Source: Anaerolineae bacterium (GTDB lineage: Bacteria > Chloroflexota > Anaerolineae > J036 > Brachytrichaceae). Taken from it: DNA of 64,000 nt. Positions 16,851 through 25,441 of the stretch are shown here, piece after piece. The notes under the pieces were generated by a model that was not told where the DNA came from, made no database searches, and worked only from the letters and a program-made list of their open reading frames with translations. A program made the position numbers and the translations under genes. Numbering within the stretch: the first letter of the stretch is position 1; every line of letters begins with the position of its first letter. The stretch covers positions 1 through 64,000 of the forward strand of contig CANJQH010000003.1 in NCBI GenBank assembly GCA_947476335.1. The letters are read 5' to 3'.

Positions 16851-16920
16851 CAAACGAAAACAAACGAAAACAAACGAAAACAAACGAAGTCAAACGAAGT
16901 CAAACGAAGTCAAACGAAGA
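16851..16920. repeat. 10-bp tandem repeat, seven exact copies of CAAACGAANN
   Basis: CAAACGAA starts at 16851, 16861, 16871, 16881, 16891, 16901 and 16911. Degenerate forms (CAAGAA, GCAAACGAA) continue to about 17000. The period equals about one DNA helical turn. The array fills much of the 370-bp gap between menA and the S1-domain gene. The rest of that gap is AT-rich with a weak TACAAT box near 17134. Confidence 0.95.
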
Positions 16921-17133
16921 CGAGCAAGAACAAGCAAGAACGAAAGCAAACGAAATTCAAGGGCAAAAAAGACGATTTAAAACAAAAAATAGACGAAATA
17001 CAACTAAAACATACCAAGAACGCACATCTGACAACTTATCTCCTCCTGCATCATCCACACTACAATTCAATTTGTCAACTTACCAAAAACACATGATTAG
17101 GGCAAAATTTCTTACCCTTCATAAAGGTTGGTT

Positions 17134-17139
17134 TACAAT
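17134..17139 (+). promoter_or_regulatory. weak candidate -10 box for the S1-domain gene
   Basis: TACAAT lies 32 nt before the GTG at 17172, leaving room for a normal leader. I see no convincing -35 box. Confidence 0.35.
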
Positions 17140-17157
17140 CTGCCCCGTTCGCTTTCA

Positions 17158-17163
17158 AGAGGA
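17158..17163 (+). promoter_or_regulatory. ribosome binding site of the S1-domain gene
   Basis: AGAGGAG-type purines 8 nt before the GTG at 17172 support this start codon. Confidence 0.6.
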
Positions 17164-17171
17164 GATTTTCC

Positions 17172-18113
17172 GTGAGTGACGCTATTCTCGAAGCCCAGCC
17201 AGTTACCAATCAGACTTCCGATGCGCCAGAAATTGCGCAAGTTGCTGTCCCGAGCAGCCTGGAGGAAGTAAAGCCGCGCATGGCGCTGACCGGCAAGGTC
17301 GCCCGTGTGGAACTGGGTGGGGTCCATGTTGATATCGGCGTGGGAGTGGACGGTTTCGTCCATATCTCGCAACTGGTCGCCGAATCCGGCGAACCGATCA
17401 CGCGTGTTGCCGACGCATTTAAGGTAGGCGATGAAGTGCAAGTCTTCGTCGGCCGCGTATCCATCCAGCGCAAGCGCATCGAATTGACCATGCGCAGACC
17501 GGCAGCATTCGACTGGTCGAATCTGAAGGTTGGCAGCCAGGTCTTCAACGTGAAGGTCGTGGCAGTCGAAAGCTTCGGCGCCTTCGTCAATTTCGACGGC
17601 CCGAAAGATGGATTGATTCCGTTCAACTTGATGCCAAAGGGTATGCGCCCGAAGATCGATGACATGATCGAAATGGTCTGGGTCATCGAGGTGAACGAGT
17701 CGAAGAACCGAGTCGGCATGACGATGTTCGAACCCCCGGCGCTGCCGTGGGAGAGCATCCAGCGTGGCCAAGAATACAAGGGCCGCATCACACACTTCGA
17801 ACGCAACGGCGCTTACGTCGACATCGGTGCAGAACGCGAAGGCCTGATCCGGCCCTCGTCGATCGGCGCCGGCTACGTTGACATGCGCACCGTCGTCAAC
17901 GAAGGCGAAGAGGTGACTGTCAAGGTCATCAAGGTTGATCCGAGTCGCAAAATCATCGACCTGACGCTCCCAGGCGTCAGCCCCGACGAATTCGCGCTCT
18001 CGTCCGGTCCGGAAGAGACAATCAGCCCGTTTGCAGCCGCGCTCATGCGCGCGCAGAAAATCGCCAAAAACCAAGCTGCAGCCGCAGCAAAGAAAGCCGG
18101 CACCGCCGGCTGA
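17172..18113 (+). CDS. S1 RNA-binding domain protein (ribosomal protein S1-like)
   Basis: 313 residues with three S1-type OB-fold repeats, at about 36-105, 120-190 and 200-268. Typical sequences are V-D-G-F-V-H-I-S-Q-L, F-D-G-P-K-D-G-L-I-P-F and D-I-G-A-E-R-E-G-L-I-R. It ends in an Ala/Lys-rich tail. Bacterial S1 usually has four to six repeats, so this is a short form that may act on the ribosome or as a general RNA-binding protein. The GTG start has a good ribosome site. A strong intrinsic terminator follows, so the gene is a single-gene transcript. The upstream 10-bp array could belong to its control region. Confidence 0.88.
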   Translation: MSDAILEAQPVTNQTSDAPEIAQVAVPSSLEEVKPRMALTGKVARVELGGVHVDIGVGVDGFVHISQLVAESGEPITRVADAFKVGDEVQVFVGRVSIQRKRIELTMRRPAAFDWSNLKVGSQVFNVKVVAVESFGAFVNFDGPKDGLIPFNLMPKGMRPKIDDMIEMVWVIEVNESKNRVGMTMFEPPALPWESIQRGQEYKGRITHFERNGAYVDIGAEREGLIRPSSIGAGYVDMRTVVNEGEEVTVKVIKVDPSRKIIDLTLPGVSPDEFALSSGPEETISPFAAALMRAQKIAKNQAAAAAKKAGTAG

Positions 18114-18136
18114 TTCATCGCACAGGCGATCGATCA

Positions 18137-18168
18137 AGGCGGACCATCGATGGTCCGCCTTTTTTTTC
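18137..18168 (+). terminator. intrinsic terminator after the S1-domain gene
   Basis: A perfect hairpin (AAGGCGGACC ATCGAT GGTCCGCCTT) is followed by a run of eight T residues. It is the clearest Rho-independent terminator in the window. Confidence 0.92.
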
Positions 18169-18229
18169 GTACGGCACTCCGACTCTCTATTCCGACTCTC
18201 TATTTCCCTTCTCTCCACTCCCCACCACC

Positions 18230-19768
18230 ATGGAACTCAACGAAGTCGAACGTGAACGTGTGCGCAAACTGGCAACGCTGCGCGCCGCCGGCATCGATCC
18301 CTATCCGCCGCGCACTGAATTCGCCGCCGAACGCCGCATGGCCGCCGACGCCGCACAAGCCGCCCTCGCGCATGCACAGACACCCGAAGCGCCGCCCACC
18401 ACCGCCGCCATCATGGGCCGCATCGTCGGCAAGCGCGTCATGGGCAAGGCCGCCTTCGTCCACGTTGAGGACGGCTCCGGCCGCATCCAGCTCTTCGCCC
18501 GCGTCGGCGAAGATTCGCTCACCAAGGATTCGTTCGACATCCTCAAAGATCTCGACCTGGGCGATTTCGTCGAAGCCCGTGGCGAGCTCATGCTCACCAA
18601 AACGGGCGAACCTTCGCTGAAAATCAACGATTGGCGCCTGCTCTCCAAAGCGATTTCACAATTGCCTTTCGCCAAGGAAGAAAAGCAGCCAGACGGCAGC
18701 GTCGTCCGCTACAGCGCCATGAGCGACCCGGAGACGCGCTATCGCCAGCGCTACGCCGACCTGGCGGTCAATCCTGAAGTGCGCGAAATTTTCCGCACGC
18801 GCGCGCGAATTATTAAAGCCATGCGCGAATTCCTCGACGATCATGATTTCCTCGAGGTCGAAACGCCCATCCTGCAGCCGGTCTATGGCGGCGCCGCAGC
18901 CCGCCCGTTCGTCACGCATCACAATCAGCTCGATCAGGATCTCTACCTGCGCATCGCCTTCGAGCTGTACCTCAAGCGCGTCGTCGCCGGCGGCATCGAG
19001 CGCGTCTACGAAATCGGCCGCGACTTCCGCAACGAGGGCGTCAGCTTCAAGCACAACCCTGAATTCACCATGCTTGAGTTCTATGCCGCATACATGGACA
19101 TGTACTCGGTCATGGATCTGATCGAAGCGATGATTCAGCACATTGCGCGCCGTGCACTCCCCCCCGAAGCAAACGGTGCAAGCGTCTTTCGCGGCCACAC
19201 GATTCACTGGCTGCGCCCATTCCGCCGCTGGAAGCTGCGCGACGCGATTTTGGAAAAAACCGGCGTCGACTACGCGCTCTTCCCCGATGCCGCCTCGCTC
19301 GGCGCCGAAGCCGTCGCCCGCCGCCTGCTGCCCACCGACGCCGTCAAGGACAAGCCGTGGGGCAAGATCATCGACAGCCTGATCGGCGATTACGTCGAAA
19401 AAGACCTCGTCGATCCGACATTCCTTTACGAATACCCGCGCGATATCTCGCCCTTCGCCAAGAGCCGCCCGGATGACCCGAACACGGTCGAACGCTTCGA
19501 GGGCTTCATCGGCGGTGCTGAGCTGTGCAACGCATTCTCCGAGCTGAATGACCCACTCGATCAGGAACAGCGCTTCCTCGACGAGAGCGCCAACGCCGAC
19601 GGCGACGAAGCCAATCCCATCGATGAAGATTTCCTGCGCGCTATGCGCCTCGGCATGCCCCCGATGGGCGGCCTCGGCATGGGCATCGACCGACTCACGA
19701 TGATGTTCACCGGTAAGGACACAATTCGTGAAGTGATCCTGTTTCCGCATCTGAGGCGGGAAGAGTAG
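18230..19768 (+). CDS. lysS: lysyl-tRNA synthetase, class II
   Basis: 512 residues, the usual LysS length. The N-terminal anticodon-binding OB domain covers about 55-170 (G-R-I-V-G-K-R-V-M-G-K-A-A-F). The class II catalytic core follows: motif 2 as R-D-F-R-N-E-G-V-S and H-N-P-E-F-T-M-L-E-F, and motif 3 as G-M-G-I-D-R-L-T-M-M-F near the C-terminus. It charges tRNA-Lys for translation in the cytosol. No ribosome site is obvious before the ATG. The preceding spacer is made of CTCTATT/GACTC words, and a spacer of ACTATC words follows. Confidence 0.97.
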   Translation: MELNEVERERVRKLATLRAAGIDPYPPRTEFAAERRMAADAAQAALAHAQTPEAPPTTAAIMGRIVGKRVMGKAAFVHVEDGSGRIQLFARVGEDSLTKDSFDILKDLDLGDFVEARGELMLTKTGEPSLKINDWRLLSKAISQLPFAKEEKQPDGSVVRYSAMSDPETRYRQRYADLAVNPEVREIFRTRARIIKAMREFLDDHDFLEVETPILQPVYGGAAARPFVTHHNQLDQDLYLRIAFELYLKRVVAGGIERVYEIGRDFRNEGVSFKHNPEFTMLEFYAAYMDMYSVMDLIEAMIQHIARRALPPEANGASVFRGHTIHWLRPFRRWKLRDAILEKTGVDYALFPDAASLGAEAVARRLLPTDAVKDKPWGKIIDSLIGDYVEKDLVDPTFLYEYPRDISPFAKSRPDDPNTVERFEGFIGGAELCNAFSELNDPLDQEQRFLDESANADGDEANPIDEDFLRAMRLGMPPMGGLGMGIDRLTMMFTGKDTIREVILFPHLRREE

Positions 19769-19840
19769 ATAGCGGATCGTGGATCATTACTATCTACTAT
19801 CACTATCCACTGACACTATCCACTATCACTATCCACTCTG

Positions 19841-20950
19841 ATGTCCACAAAACGCCTCGTCATCAAACTCGGCACCAGCACGCTCACCGCCGACACACCG
19901 CGCATCAGCAGACGGCGCATGCTGGAGATCGCGCGCCAGGTGGTGCTTGTGCGCGAGGCTGGTCACGAAGTAGTCCTCGTCTCGAGCGGCGCCATGCAGG
20001 CCGGCCGCGAACGCATGGGCGTGCAAAAAGACCCGCGCGCGCCGCTGCCGGTCAAACAGATGCTCGCCGCCGTCGGCCAGACGCACCTGATGCGCGCATG
20101 GGAACAGGTGTTCGAGCTGTTCGATGTGTACGTCGGCCAGATCCTGCTCACGCGCGCCGACCTGAACGATGACCGCCGCCGTTATCTCAACGCACGCGAC
20201 GCACTCACCGCCACGCTCGCGCACGGCATCGTGCCGATCGTCAACGAGAACGACGCCGTCGCTACCGAGGAGATTCGCGTCGGCGACAACGATAATCTCT
20301 CGGCGCTCGTCGCCAACGTGCTCGACGCCGATCTGCTGCTGATCCTCTCGGACATCGACGGCCTGTTCACCGCCGACCCACGCCGCGACCCACACGCCAC
20401 GCTGATCGACGAAGTGCCGCTGATCGACGACGACGTGCGCGAGCGCGCCACCGGCAGCCGCACCGCGCTCGGCGTGGGCGGCATGAACACAAAGATTCAG
20501 GCAGCCGAACTCGCCACGCACTCGGGCGTGACGGTCGTCATCGCCAACGGCGCGCGACCGAACGTCATCGTCGACGCTGCGGCCGGCGCATCCGTCGGCA
20601 CGCGCTTCCTGGCCCAGGCGCGCAGCGTCGAGGGCCGCAAACGCTGGATCCTCTCCGAACGCGCCGCGGGTTCGGTGCACATCGACGCCGGCGCCGCCCG
20701 CGCGCTGCGCCAGGGCAAAAGCCTGCTGCCCGTCGGCGTACGCGAGGTCGTCGGCGACTTCGAACGCGGCGGCATCGTCGATGTGCTCGACGAATCCGGC
20801 CGCACCCTCGCCCGCGGCATCGCCCGCTACGGCGCCGCCGACGCCCGCAAAATCGCCGGCCGCCAGTCCGATCAGATCGAATCAATCCTCGGCTACGACT
20901 TCGCGCCGATGCTCGTCCACGCAGACGATATGGTGGTGCTGGATCGCTGA
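19841..20950 (+). CDS. proB: glutamate 5-kinase with PUA domain
   Basis: 369 residues. An N-terminal amino-acid-kinase domain (K-L-G-T-S-T-L-T at the phosphate loop, V-L-V-S-S-G-A-M-Q-A-G, I-V-N-E-N-D-A-V and L-S-D-I-D-G-L-F) is followed from about residue 280 by a PUA domain (S-L-L-P-V-G-V-R-E-V-V-G-D-F). ProB phosphorylates glutamate in the first step of proline synthesis. The partner proA is not in the window, so the pathway genes are split. The gene follows lysS by 72 bp. The intervening spacer has only short ACTATC repeats. Confidence 0.97.
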   Translation: MSTKRLVIKLGTSTLTADTPRISRRRMLEIARQVVLVREAGHEVVLVSSGAMQAGRERMGVQKDPRAPLPVKQMLAAVGQTHLMRAWEQVFELFDVYVGQILLTRADLNDDRRRYLNARDALTATLAHGIVPIVNENDAVATEEIRVGDNDNLSALVANVLDADLLLILSDIDGLFTADPRRDPHATLIDEVPLIDDDVRERATGSRTALGVGGMNTKIQAAELATHSGVTVVIANGARPNVIVDAAAGASVGTRFLAQARSVEGRKRWILSERAAGSVHIDAGAARALRQGKSLLPVGVREVVGDFERGGIVDVLDESGRTLARGIARYGAADARKIAGRQSDQIESILGYDFAPMLVHADDMVVLDR

Positions 20951-21058
20951 TGGACGACCGCCGACCGCCGACGACGGATGCGGCGCGGCCTCCTTCGAAG
21001 GAAGCCACACGCCGCACTCACCCGAAACGCAAAACGAGCACCTCAGTGCGTCTGCAAC

Positions 21059-21064
21059 TACACT
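21059..21064 (+). promoter_or_regulatory. candidate -10 box for the sulfotransferase-like gene
   Basis: TACACT lies 7 nt before the ATG at 21072. No ribosome site is present. Confidence 0.45.
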
Positions 21065-21071
21065 CGCCCGC

Positions 21072-21671
21072 ATGATCATTTCGCATGCGCTTCGCTACGT
21101 CTACATCGGCATCCCGCGCACCGGCTCGAAATCGATGAACCGCTGGCTGCTGGACCATTTCCAGGGAGAGTGGTTCGGCGAGCATCACGCATGGAACGTG
21201 CCGGCGGAGGCGCGTGACTATTTCATCTTCACGATCGTGCGCAATCCGTACGACCGCGAAATGAGCGCGTGGCATTTCATCCCATGGTCGGCGCCGGAAG
21301 ATCGCACCCCGCTGCCCGTTTCCGAATTCGCCGCCGGCATGCGCGGCACGGCGAAATACAAGGACGGCACCACGATCATCGAAGGGCATGAAACGCCCGA
21401 AGTGCGCATGAACCAGGCGAACTACGTCGCGCGCGCCGGCGTCAAACATGTGCTGCATTTCGAACGGCTGCCGCATTGCCTGACCGAGCTGCCCTTCGTC
21501 GTCCCGAACGCCGTGCCGCCCTTTCCGCACCGCCCGGAGCGCGGCGTGCGCCCACCCGGCGGCTTCTTCGATCATTTCAAAAACCCCGAAGATGAGGCCG
21601 CCGTCTGGGCCTACGCCGACGACGACTTCGCCGCGTTCGGGTATCGGCGCTACTCTGACTCTCTACTCTGA
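21072..21671 (+). CDS. sulfotransferase-like protein
   Basis: 199 residues. Two PAPS-binding signatures of the sulfotransferase fold are present: the 5'-phosphosulfate loop in I-G-I-P-R-T-G-S-K-S-M and the 3'-phosphate strand in I-V-R-N-P-Y-D-R-E-M-S-A-W. The size fits small bacterial members that modify unknown acceptors. No signal peptide. I start at the ATG at 21072, because the longer frame upstream runs back inside proB. The last 9 bp overlap the 3' end of the convergent FGGY kinase gene, an unusually tight tail-to-tail arrangement. Confidence 0.85.
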   Translation: MIISHALRYVYIGIPRTGSKSMNRWLLDHFQGEWFGEHHAWNVPAEARDYFIFTIVRNPYDREMSAWHFIPWSAPEDRTPLPVSEFAAGMRGTAKYKDGTTIIEGHETPEVRMNQANYVARAGVKHVLHFERLPHCLTELPFVVPNAVPPFPHRPERGVRPPGGFFDHFKNPEDEAAVWAYADDDFAAFGYRRYSDSLL

Positions 21672-23153
21672 CTCTCTACTTTCCGTCGTCCGTCGTCCGT
21701 CATCCGTCGTCCATTCGCCAAACACCGCCTCGTACGCCGCACGCCGCTCAGCATCCGGCTCGAAGCGCGCGGCCGGGCGATAGGCGATGCGCGCAGCATC
21801 GTCGACGCTGGCGAACACGCCGGCGCCGACGCCGGCCAGCAGCGCCGCCCCGCGCGCGCTGGCCTCGGATTCGTCGGACGTCACGATCGGCAATCCGAGC
21901 ACATCGGCCTTCATCTGCTGCCACCAGGCGTTGCGCGCACCGCCGCCGGTGACGCGCAGCTCGTCGGCGCGAAATTCGCCCAGCGCCTGCATCAGCTCGA
22001 CGATGCGGCGAAATCCGAAGCTCAGGCCCTCCATCGCCGCGCGCATCATGTCACCGCGCGTGTGCGACAGCCGCAGCCCGAGCCACGCGCCGGTCGAATT
22101 CGGATCGCGCTTCGGCGGGCCGCTGCCGCGCAGGTACGGCACGAAGCGCACGCCGTTCGCGCCGATGGGCGCATCCGCTGCGGCGCGCATCAGCCCGGTC
22201 ACCGATTCGAGCGACGCGTCGCCGGCGAACGTCTCGCTCAGCCAGTTCACCACGCCGCCGCCCATCAGCCCACCGAGCAGGTAGAAGCGCCCGGGCGCGG
22301 TGTGGCAGCCGCAGCCGAAGCCCGGCAGCGCCGTCACATGGTCGGCGATCGAATGCGTCAGCGTGGCCATGAACGCCTCGGACGTGCCGGCCGAATCGAG
22401 GATCACACCCGGCTCGACCGCGCCGATCGCCAGCGCGCCGCAGATGTGGTCGTGCCCGCCGGCCGCCACCGGTATTCCGACCGGCAGGCCAGTCGCACGC
22501 GCAGCTGCGTCGCTCACGCCGCCAATCACTGCGCCGCTCTCGATCAGCGGCGGCAGGAGGCGCGCCGGCAGGCCAGCGAGTGCGAGCAGATCGGCCGACC
22601 AATCGTGCGCGCGCGGGTCGAACAGCATCGTGCGCGACGCCATCGGCAGCGACATGCTGCGCACGCGGGTGAGCTTGAAGCTCAGCCAGTCGGCCAGCCC
22701 GAGCCAGTGCGCAGCGCGCGCGAACGCCGCGGGCGTATGCGCCTGGTGCCACTGCAGCTTCGGCGCGGAGTAAATGTGATCGAACGAAAGCCCGCTCATT
22801 CGATACAGCGCGAGCGGGTCGACGCGCGCGCGCCATTCTTTCAGCAGCGACTGCGTGCGCAGATCGTGCCACGGGATCACCGGCGCACACGGGTCGCCGG
22901 CGGCGTCGACGAGCACACCCGATTCGGCCATGCTCGAGACGCCAATGCCAGCGACCGGCTCAGGCAGCGACGGCAGCAAATCACGGATCAGCTGTGCGAA
23001 CAAGCGCCAGAGCGCATCGGCGTCGTATTCGCCGCCGGCGAGCGACGGCGTCGGCGCACCGATCGACGCGACGGTTCTTCCGCTGGCGTCGATCGCCAGC
23101 ACCTTGCAGTTGGTCGTGCCGAGATCCAGGCCGAGGAAGATTGCGGATTTCAT
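21663..23153 (-). CDS. FGGY-family carbohydrate kinase (xylulokinase-like)
   Basis: 496 residues. The ATPase phosphate-1 loop is L-G-L-D-L-G-T-T-N-C-K near the N-terminus. The FGGY C-terminal domain shows R-V-T-G-G-G-A-R-N and A-S-A-R-G-A-A-L-L-A-G-V-G. Family members phosphorylate pentuloses, hexuloses or polyols. XylB-like proteins are the closest in style, but the sugar cannot be fixed from sequence. On the same strand follow a LacD-type aldolase and a ROK kinase, so the three probably share one sugar route. It ends within the tail of the sulfotransferase-like gene. Confidence 0.92.
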   Translation of the reverse strand: MKSAIFLGLDLGTTNCKVLAIDASGRTVASIGAPTPSLAGGEYDADALWRLFAQLIRDLLPSLPEPVAGIGVSSMAESGVLVDAAGDPCAPVIPWHDLRTQSLLKEWRARVDPLALYRMSGLSFDHIYSAPKLQWHQAHTPAAFARAAHWLGLADWLSFKLTRVRSMSLPMASRTMLFDPRAHDWSADLLALAGLPARLLPPLIESGAVIGGVSDAAARATGLPVGIPVAAGGHDHICGALAIGAVEPGVILDSAGTSEAFMATLTHSIADHVTALPGFGCGCHTAPGRFYLLGGLMGGGVVNWLSETFAGDASLESVTGLMRAAADAPIGANGVRFVPYLRGSGPPKRDPNSTGAWLGLRLSHTRGDMMRAAMEGLSFGFRRIVELMQALGEFRADELRVTGGGARNAWWQQMKADVLGLPIVTSDESEASARGAALLAGVGAGVFASVDDAARIAYRPAARFEPDAERRAAYEAVFGEWTTDDGRRTTESRESE

Positions 23154-23192
23154 ATTTCAGATTTTGTCTTCATCCGCAAATATCCAGCATTC

Positions 23193-23304
23193 GTAACTAC
23201 TCAGGCCCAAATCAATGTTTCCCGCGAAACACGCTATTCCTTCCCCTGAAGGGGGAAGGAATAGCGTGTTTCGCGTTGGAAAACTAGCTGGCCTGAGTAG
23301 TTAC
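23193..23304. repeat. family A palindromic repeat, copy 7
   Basis: A full copy. The inner stem AACACGCTATTCCTTCCC pairs with its own complement, a different sequence from copy 1. It lies between the LacD-type and FGGY genes. Confidence 0.95.
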
Positions 23305-23315
23305 GAAATCTGAAA

Positions 23316-24320
23316 TCACTTCAATCGTTTGCGCCACGGCGTCGCCGGTTCGAGCGACACATTGAGCGCGCGAATGCGTTCGACGCCGTTTGTGCTGAGC
23401 CAGTTGAAAAAGCCATCCGCACCGGACTTCACGAACTCAGGGATGCCATCCTGCCAGGTAGCGCGGCCGCACAACACGCCGGAGAACGGCGCGCCTGATT
23501 CGAGCGCCATGCTGATCGTCTCGCGGAAGAGGGCGTCGCTCACGCCGCCGCTCAGATAGATAAACGGCAGGTGCGTGGCATCGGCGCCGGCGCGAAAAGC
23601 TTCGAGCGCCTCGGTGCGCGTCTGCGCAAAGGGTGTCCCAGCCGCATGCACCGACGTACCTTCGACGTACTTCATATTCACCGGCACTTCGACCTTCAGC
23701 ACATCGACGCGGAAGCGCTCGGCTGAAAAGTCACGCATCGTCTGCAGCACTTTGTGCGGCCGCACGCGCGCATAGTCGAGGCTTTTTTCGTCTGCGATCA
23801 CATCCGTGTACGTGTATGGTTCAAGGAAGAACACCACGTCTTCAGCCGCACATTCAGCGCCGATGCGTTCGATCAGCGTGTGCTTTTGATCATTAATCGC
23901 CGCGTCATCGTCCGGGTCGTAGTACACCATGACCTTGACGCCGTCGGCGCCCTGCTCGACCAGCCTGCGCACAGAGAGATGCGGCGGCAGGCGCAACATG
24001 CGACCCTTGTTCGTGGTGTCGTAACCCGTCTCTTCGTACGACAAAATCACGCCGCAGTTCGACGCACGCTGCTTGAGCGCCTCGCCGCCGTACTGCGGAT
24101 CGAGCAGCACCGCACTGGCATGCGGCGTCAGCGCACGTGAAACCACGGCTTTGAACGCAGCGAGCTCATCGTCAGTCATCGGGCGACCGAGCAGGTTACT
24201 GATCGTCTTGCGCAGCGAACCGCGCTGATCCATCGCCAGCGCAGTGAGCACGCCGACGTCATTGGACAAACGGTCAAGGCGCGCAGCCTTGCCGTCGGTG
24301 ATGCTGAATTTGCGTGTCAT
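23316..24320 (-). CDS. lacD: tagatose 1,6-diphosphate aldolase (LacD-like)
   Basis: 334 residues of the class I LacD aldolase family, which cleaves tagatose 1,6-bisphosphate to dihydroxyacetone phosphate and glyceraldehyde 3-phosphate. Family landmarks: A-L-A-M-D-Q-R-G-S-L near the N-terminus, A-V-L-L-D-P-Q-Y-G, the Schiff-base region V-D-V-L-K-V-E-V-P, and P-F-I-Y-L-S-G-G-V-S. Some relatives act on sulfofructose phosphate or other ketose phosphates, so the substrate is not certain. Its neighbours are sugar kinases. TAATAT lies 9 bases before the ATG. Confidence 0.93.
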   Translation of the reverse strand: MTRKFSITDGKAARLDRLSNDVGVLTALAMDQRGSLRKTISNLLGRPMTDDELAAFKAVVSRALTPHASAVLLDPQYGGEALKQRASNCGVILSYEETGYDTTNKGRMLRLPPHLSVRRLVEQGADGVKVMVYYDPDDDAAINDQKHTLIERIGAECAAEDVVFFLEPYTYTDVIADEKSLDYARVRPHKVLQTMRDFSAERFRVDVLKVEVPVNMKYVEGTSVHAAGTPFAQTRTEALEAFRAGADATHLPFIYLSGGVSDALFRETISMALESGAPFSGVLCGRATWQDGIPEFVKSGADGFFNWLSTNGVERIRALNVSLEPATPWRKRLK

Positions 24321-24329
24321 GAGTGCCCG

Positions 24330-24335
24330 ATATTA
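24330..24335 (-). promoter_or_regulatory. candidate -10 box for the LacD-like gene
   Basis: The minus-strand TAATAT ends 9 nt before the ATG at 24320. Confidence 0.5.
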
Positions 24336-24370
24336 GCGCAACCCGGGATCTAAGAAGACGGGGAAAAACG

Positions 24371-25330
24371 TTACATAACGACAACGCCGCGCGCCAACGC
24401 CGCTGCCCCGAGCAGTCCACTGTCGTCACCCAGCGCAGCCGGCACAAGCGGAATATTGCGATACGGCAGCATGGCGCACTCACGCACCATCGCGCGCAGC
24501 GGCTCCCACAGCACCGCACCCATCGTCGACACACTGCCGCCGATCACCACGATCGCCGGATCAAACATGTGCAGCAGATTTACTACGCCGATGCCGATGA
24601 CGCGCGCGGCGTAGCGCACAATCGACAACGCAAGGGCATCACCGGCATTCGCCGCCTCACCCACCTCACGCGCAGTGATGGTTTCGACGCGGCCGCCGAC
24701 AAGATCGCGCATCACCGATGCGTCGCCAGCGCCCAGCCGCCGCTGGGCAAGCGCGGCAATGGCCGGGCCGGCCGCCAGCGCTTCGAGTGCGCCGGGCAGT
24801 CCGAAGTGATCGACCGGCGAATCAAACTGCACCGAAGTGTTGCCGAGCTCAGTGGCCAGCCCACGCGAGCCGCGCACGAGGCGATCGTCGAGGATCACAC
24901 CGCAACCGATGCCGGTGCTCAGCGTGATATACGCCATGTCGCGAAATCCGCGCGCTGCGCCAAAGCGCTGCTCACCCAGCGCCGCCAGATTTGCATCATT
25001 GTCGATCGCCGCTGGCAAGCCGAGCGCTGCGGAAAGCAGATCGCGCAGCGGCACGTCCGTCCACCCGAGCGTCGACGCGTACATAACCACACCAGTGAAC
25101 GGGTTGAGCGGCCCAGGTGCAGCCACCCCAACGGCGCACACATTTGTCGTGCCAGCCAAAATTTCGCGCGCCGCCTGCACGATGCGCAGGATCACCGCGT
25201 CCGCGCCCTGCTCCGGCAGCGTCGGCCGCCGCACGCGCTGCAGAATATGGCCGTCGGCATCGACCAGTGCAACACGAAATGATGTGCCACCAAGGTCGAC
25301 AGCAAGAACGGAAGCGGTAGCAAAAGACAT
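24371..25330 (-). CDS. ROK-family sugar kinase lacking the zinc motif
   Basis: 319 residues with the ROK kinase fold: A-V-D-L-G-G-T-S at the N-terminal phosphate loop, G-V-A-A-P-G-P-L, catalytic Asp in I-D-N-D-A-N, and G-T-I/S-T-G-I-G-C-G. ROK enzymes phosphorylate glucose, fructose or N-acetylhexosamines. The usual E-x-G-H and the Cys cluster C-x-C-G-x2-G-C-x-E are replaced by E-L-G-N-T-S-V and F-G-L-P-G-A-L-E, so the structural zinc site is lost. I start at the ATG at 25330 because the frame upstream runs into a family B repeat. It is the third gene of the sugar cluster. Confidence 0.92.
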   Translation of the reverse strand: MSFATASVLAVDLGGTSFRVALVDADGHILQRVRRPTLPEQGADAVILRIVQAAREILAGTTNVCAVGVAAPGPLNPFTGVVMYASTLGWTDVPLRDLLSAALGLPAAIDNDANLAALGEQRFGAARGFRDMAYITLSTGIGCGVILDDRLVRGSRGLATELGNTSVQFDSPVDHFGLPGALEALAAGPAIAALAQRRLGAGDASVMRDLVGGRVETITAREVGEAANAGDALALSIVRYAARVIGIGVVNLLHMFDPAIVVIGGSVSTMGAVLWEPLRAMVRECAMLPYRNIPLVPAALGDDSGLLGAAALARGVVVM

Positions 25331-25362
25331 GGGCGGGAGAATACACTGCGGCGGATGCACCG

Positions 25363-25441
25363 CTGCTGGACGAGCGCATCCGCCGTTTGGGGCAGATTTC
25401 ACGAAACGACGTGGGACGTCACCCAGACCGATGGTCTGGGC
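25363..25441. repeat. family B fragment left of the IS630 element
   Basis: It begins CTGCTGGACGAGCGCATC, continues with CCGCCGTTTGGGGC and CACCCAGACCGATGGTCTGGG, and is cut at the IS630 left end. The opening 18 bases recur exactly at 27044-27061. Confidence 0.8.

Noticed and set aside
16844-17179. Lys/Asn/Thr-rich ORFs of up to 111 codons
   Set aside because: They translate the 10-bp CAAACGAA array and the AT-rich spacer; no ribosome site or family.
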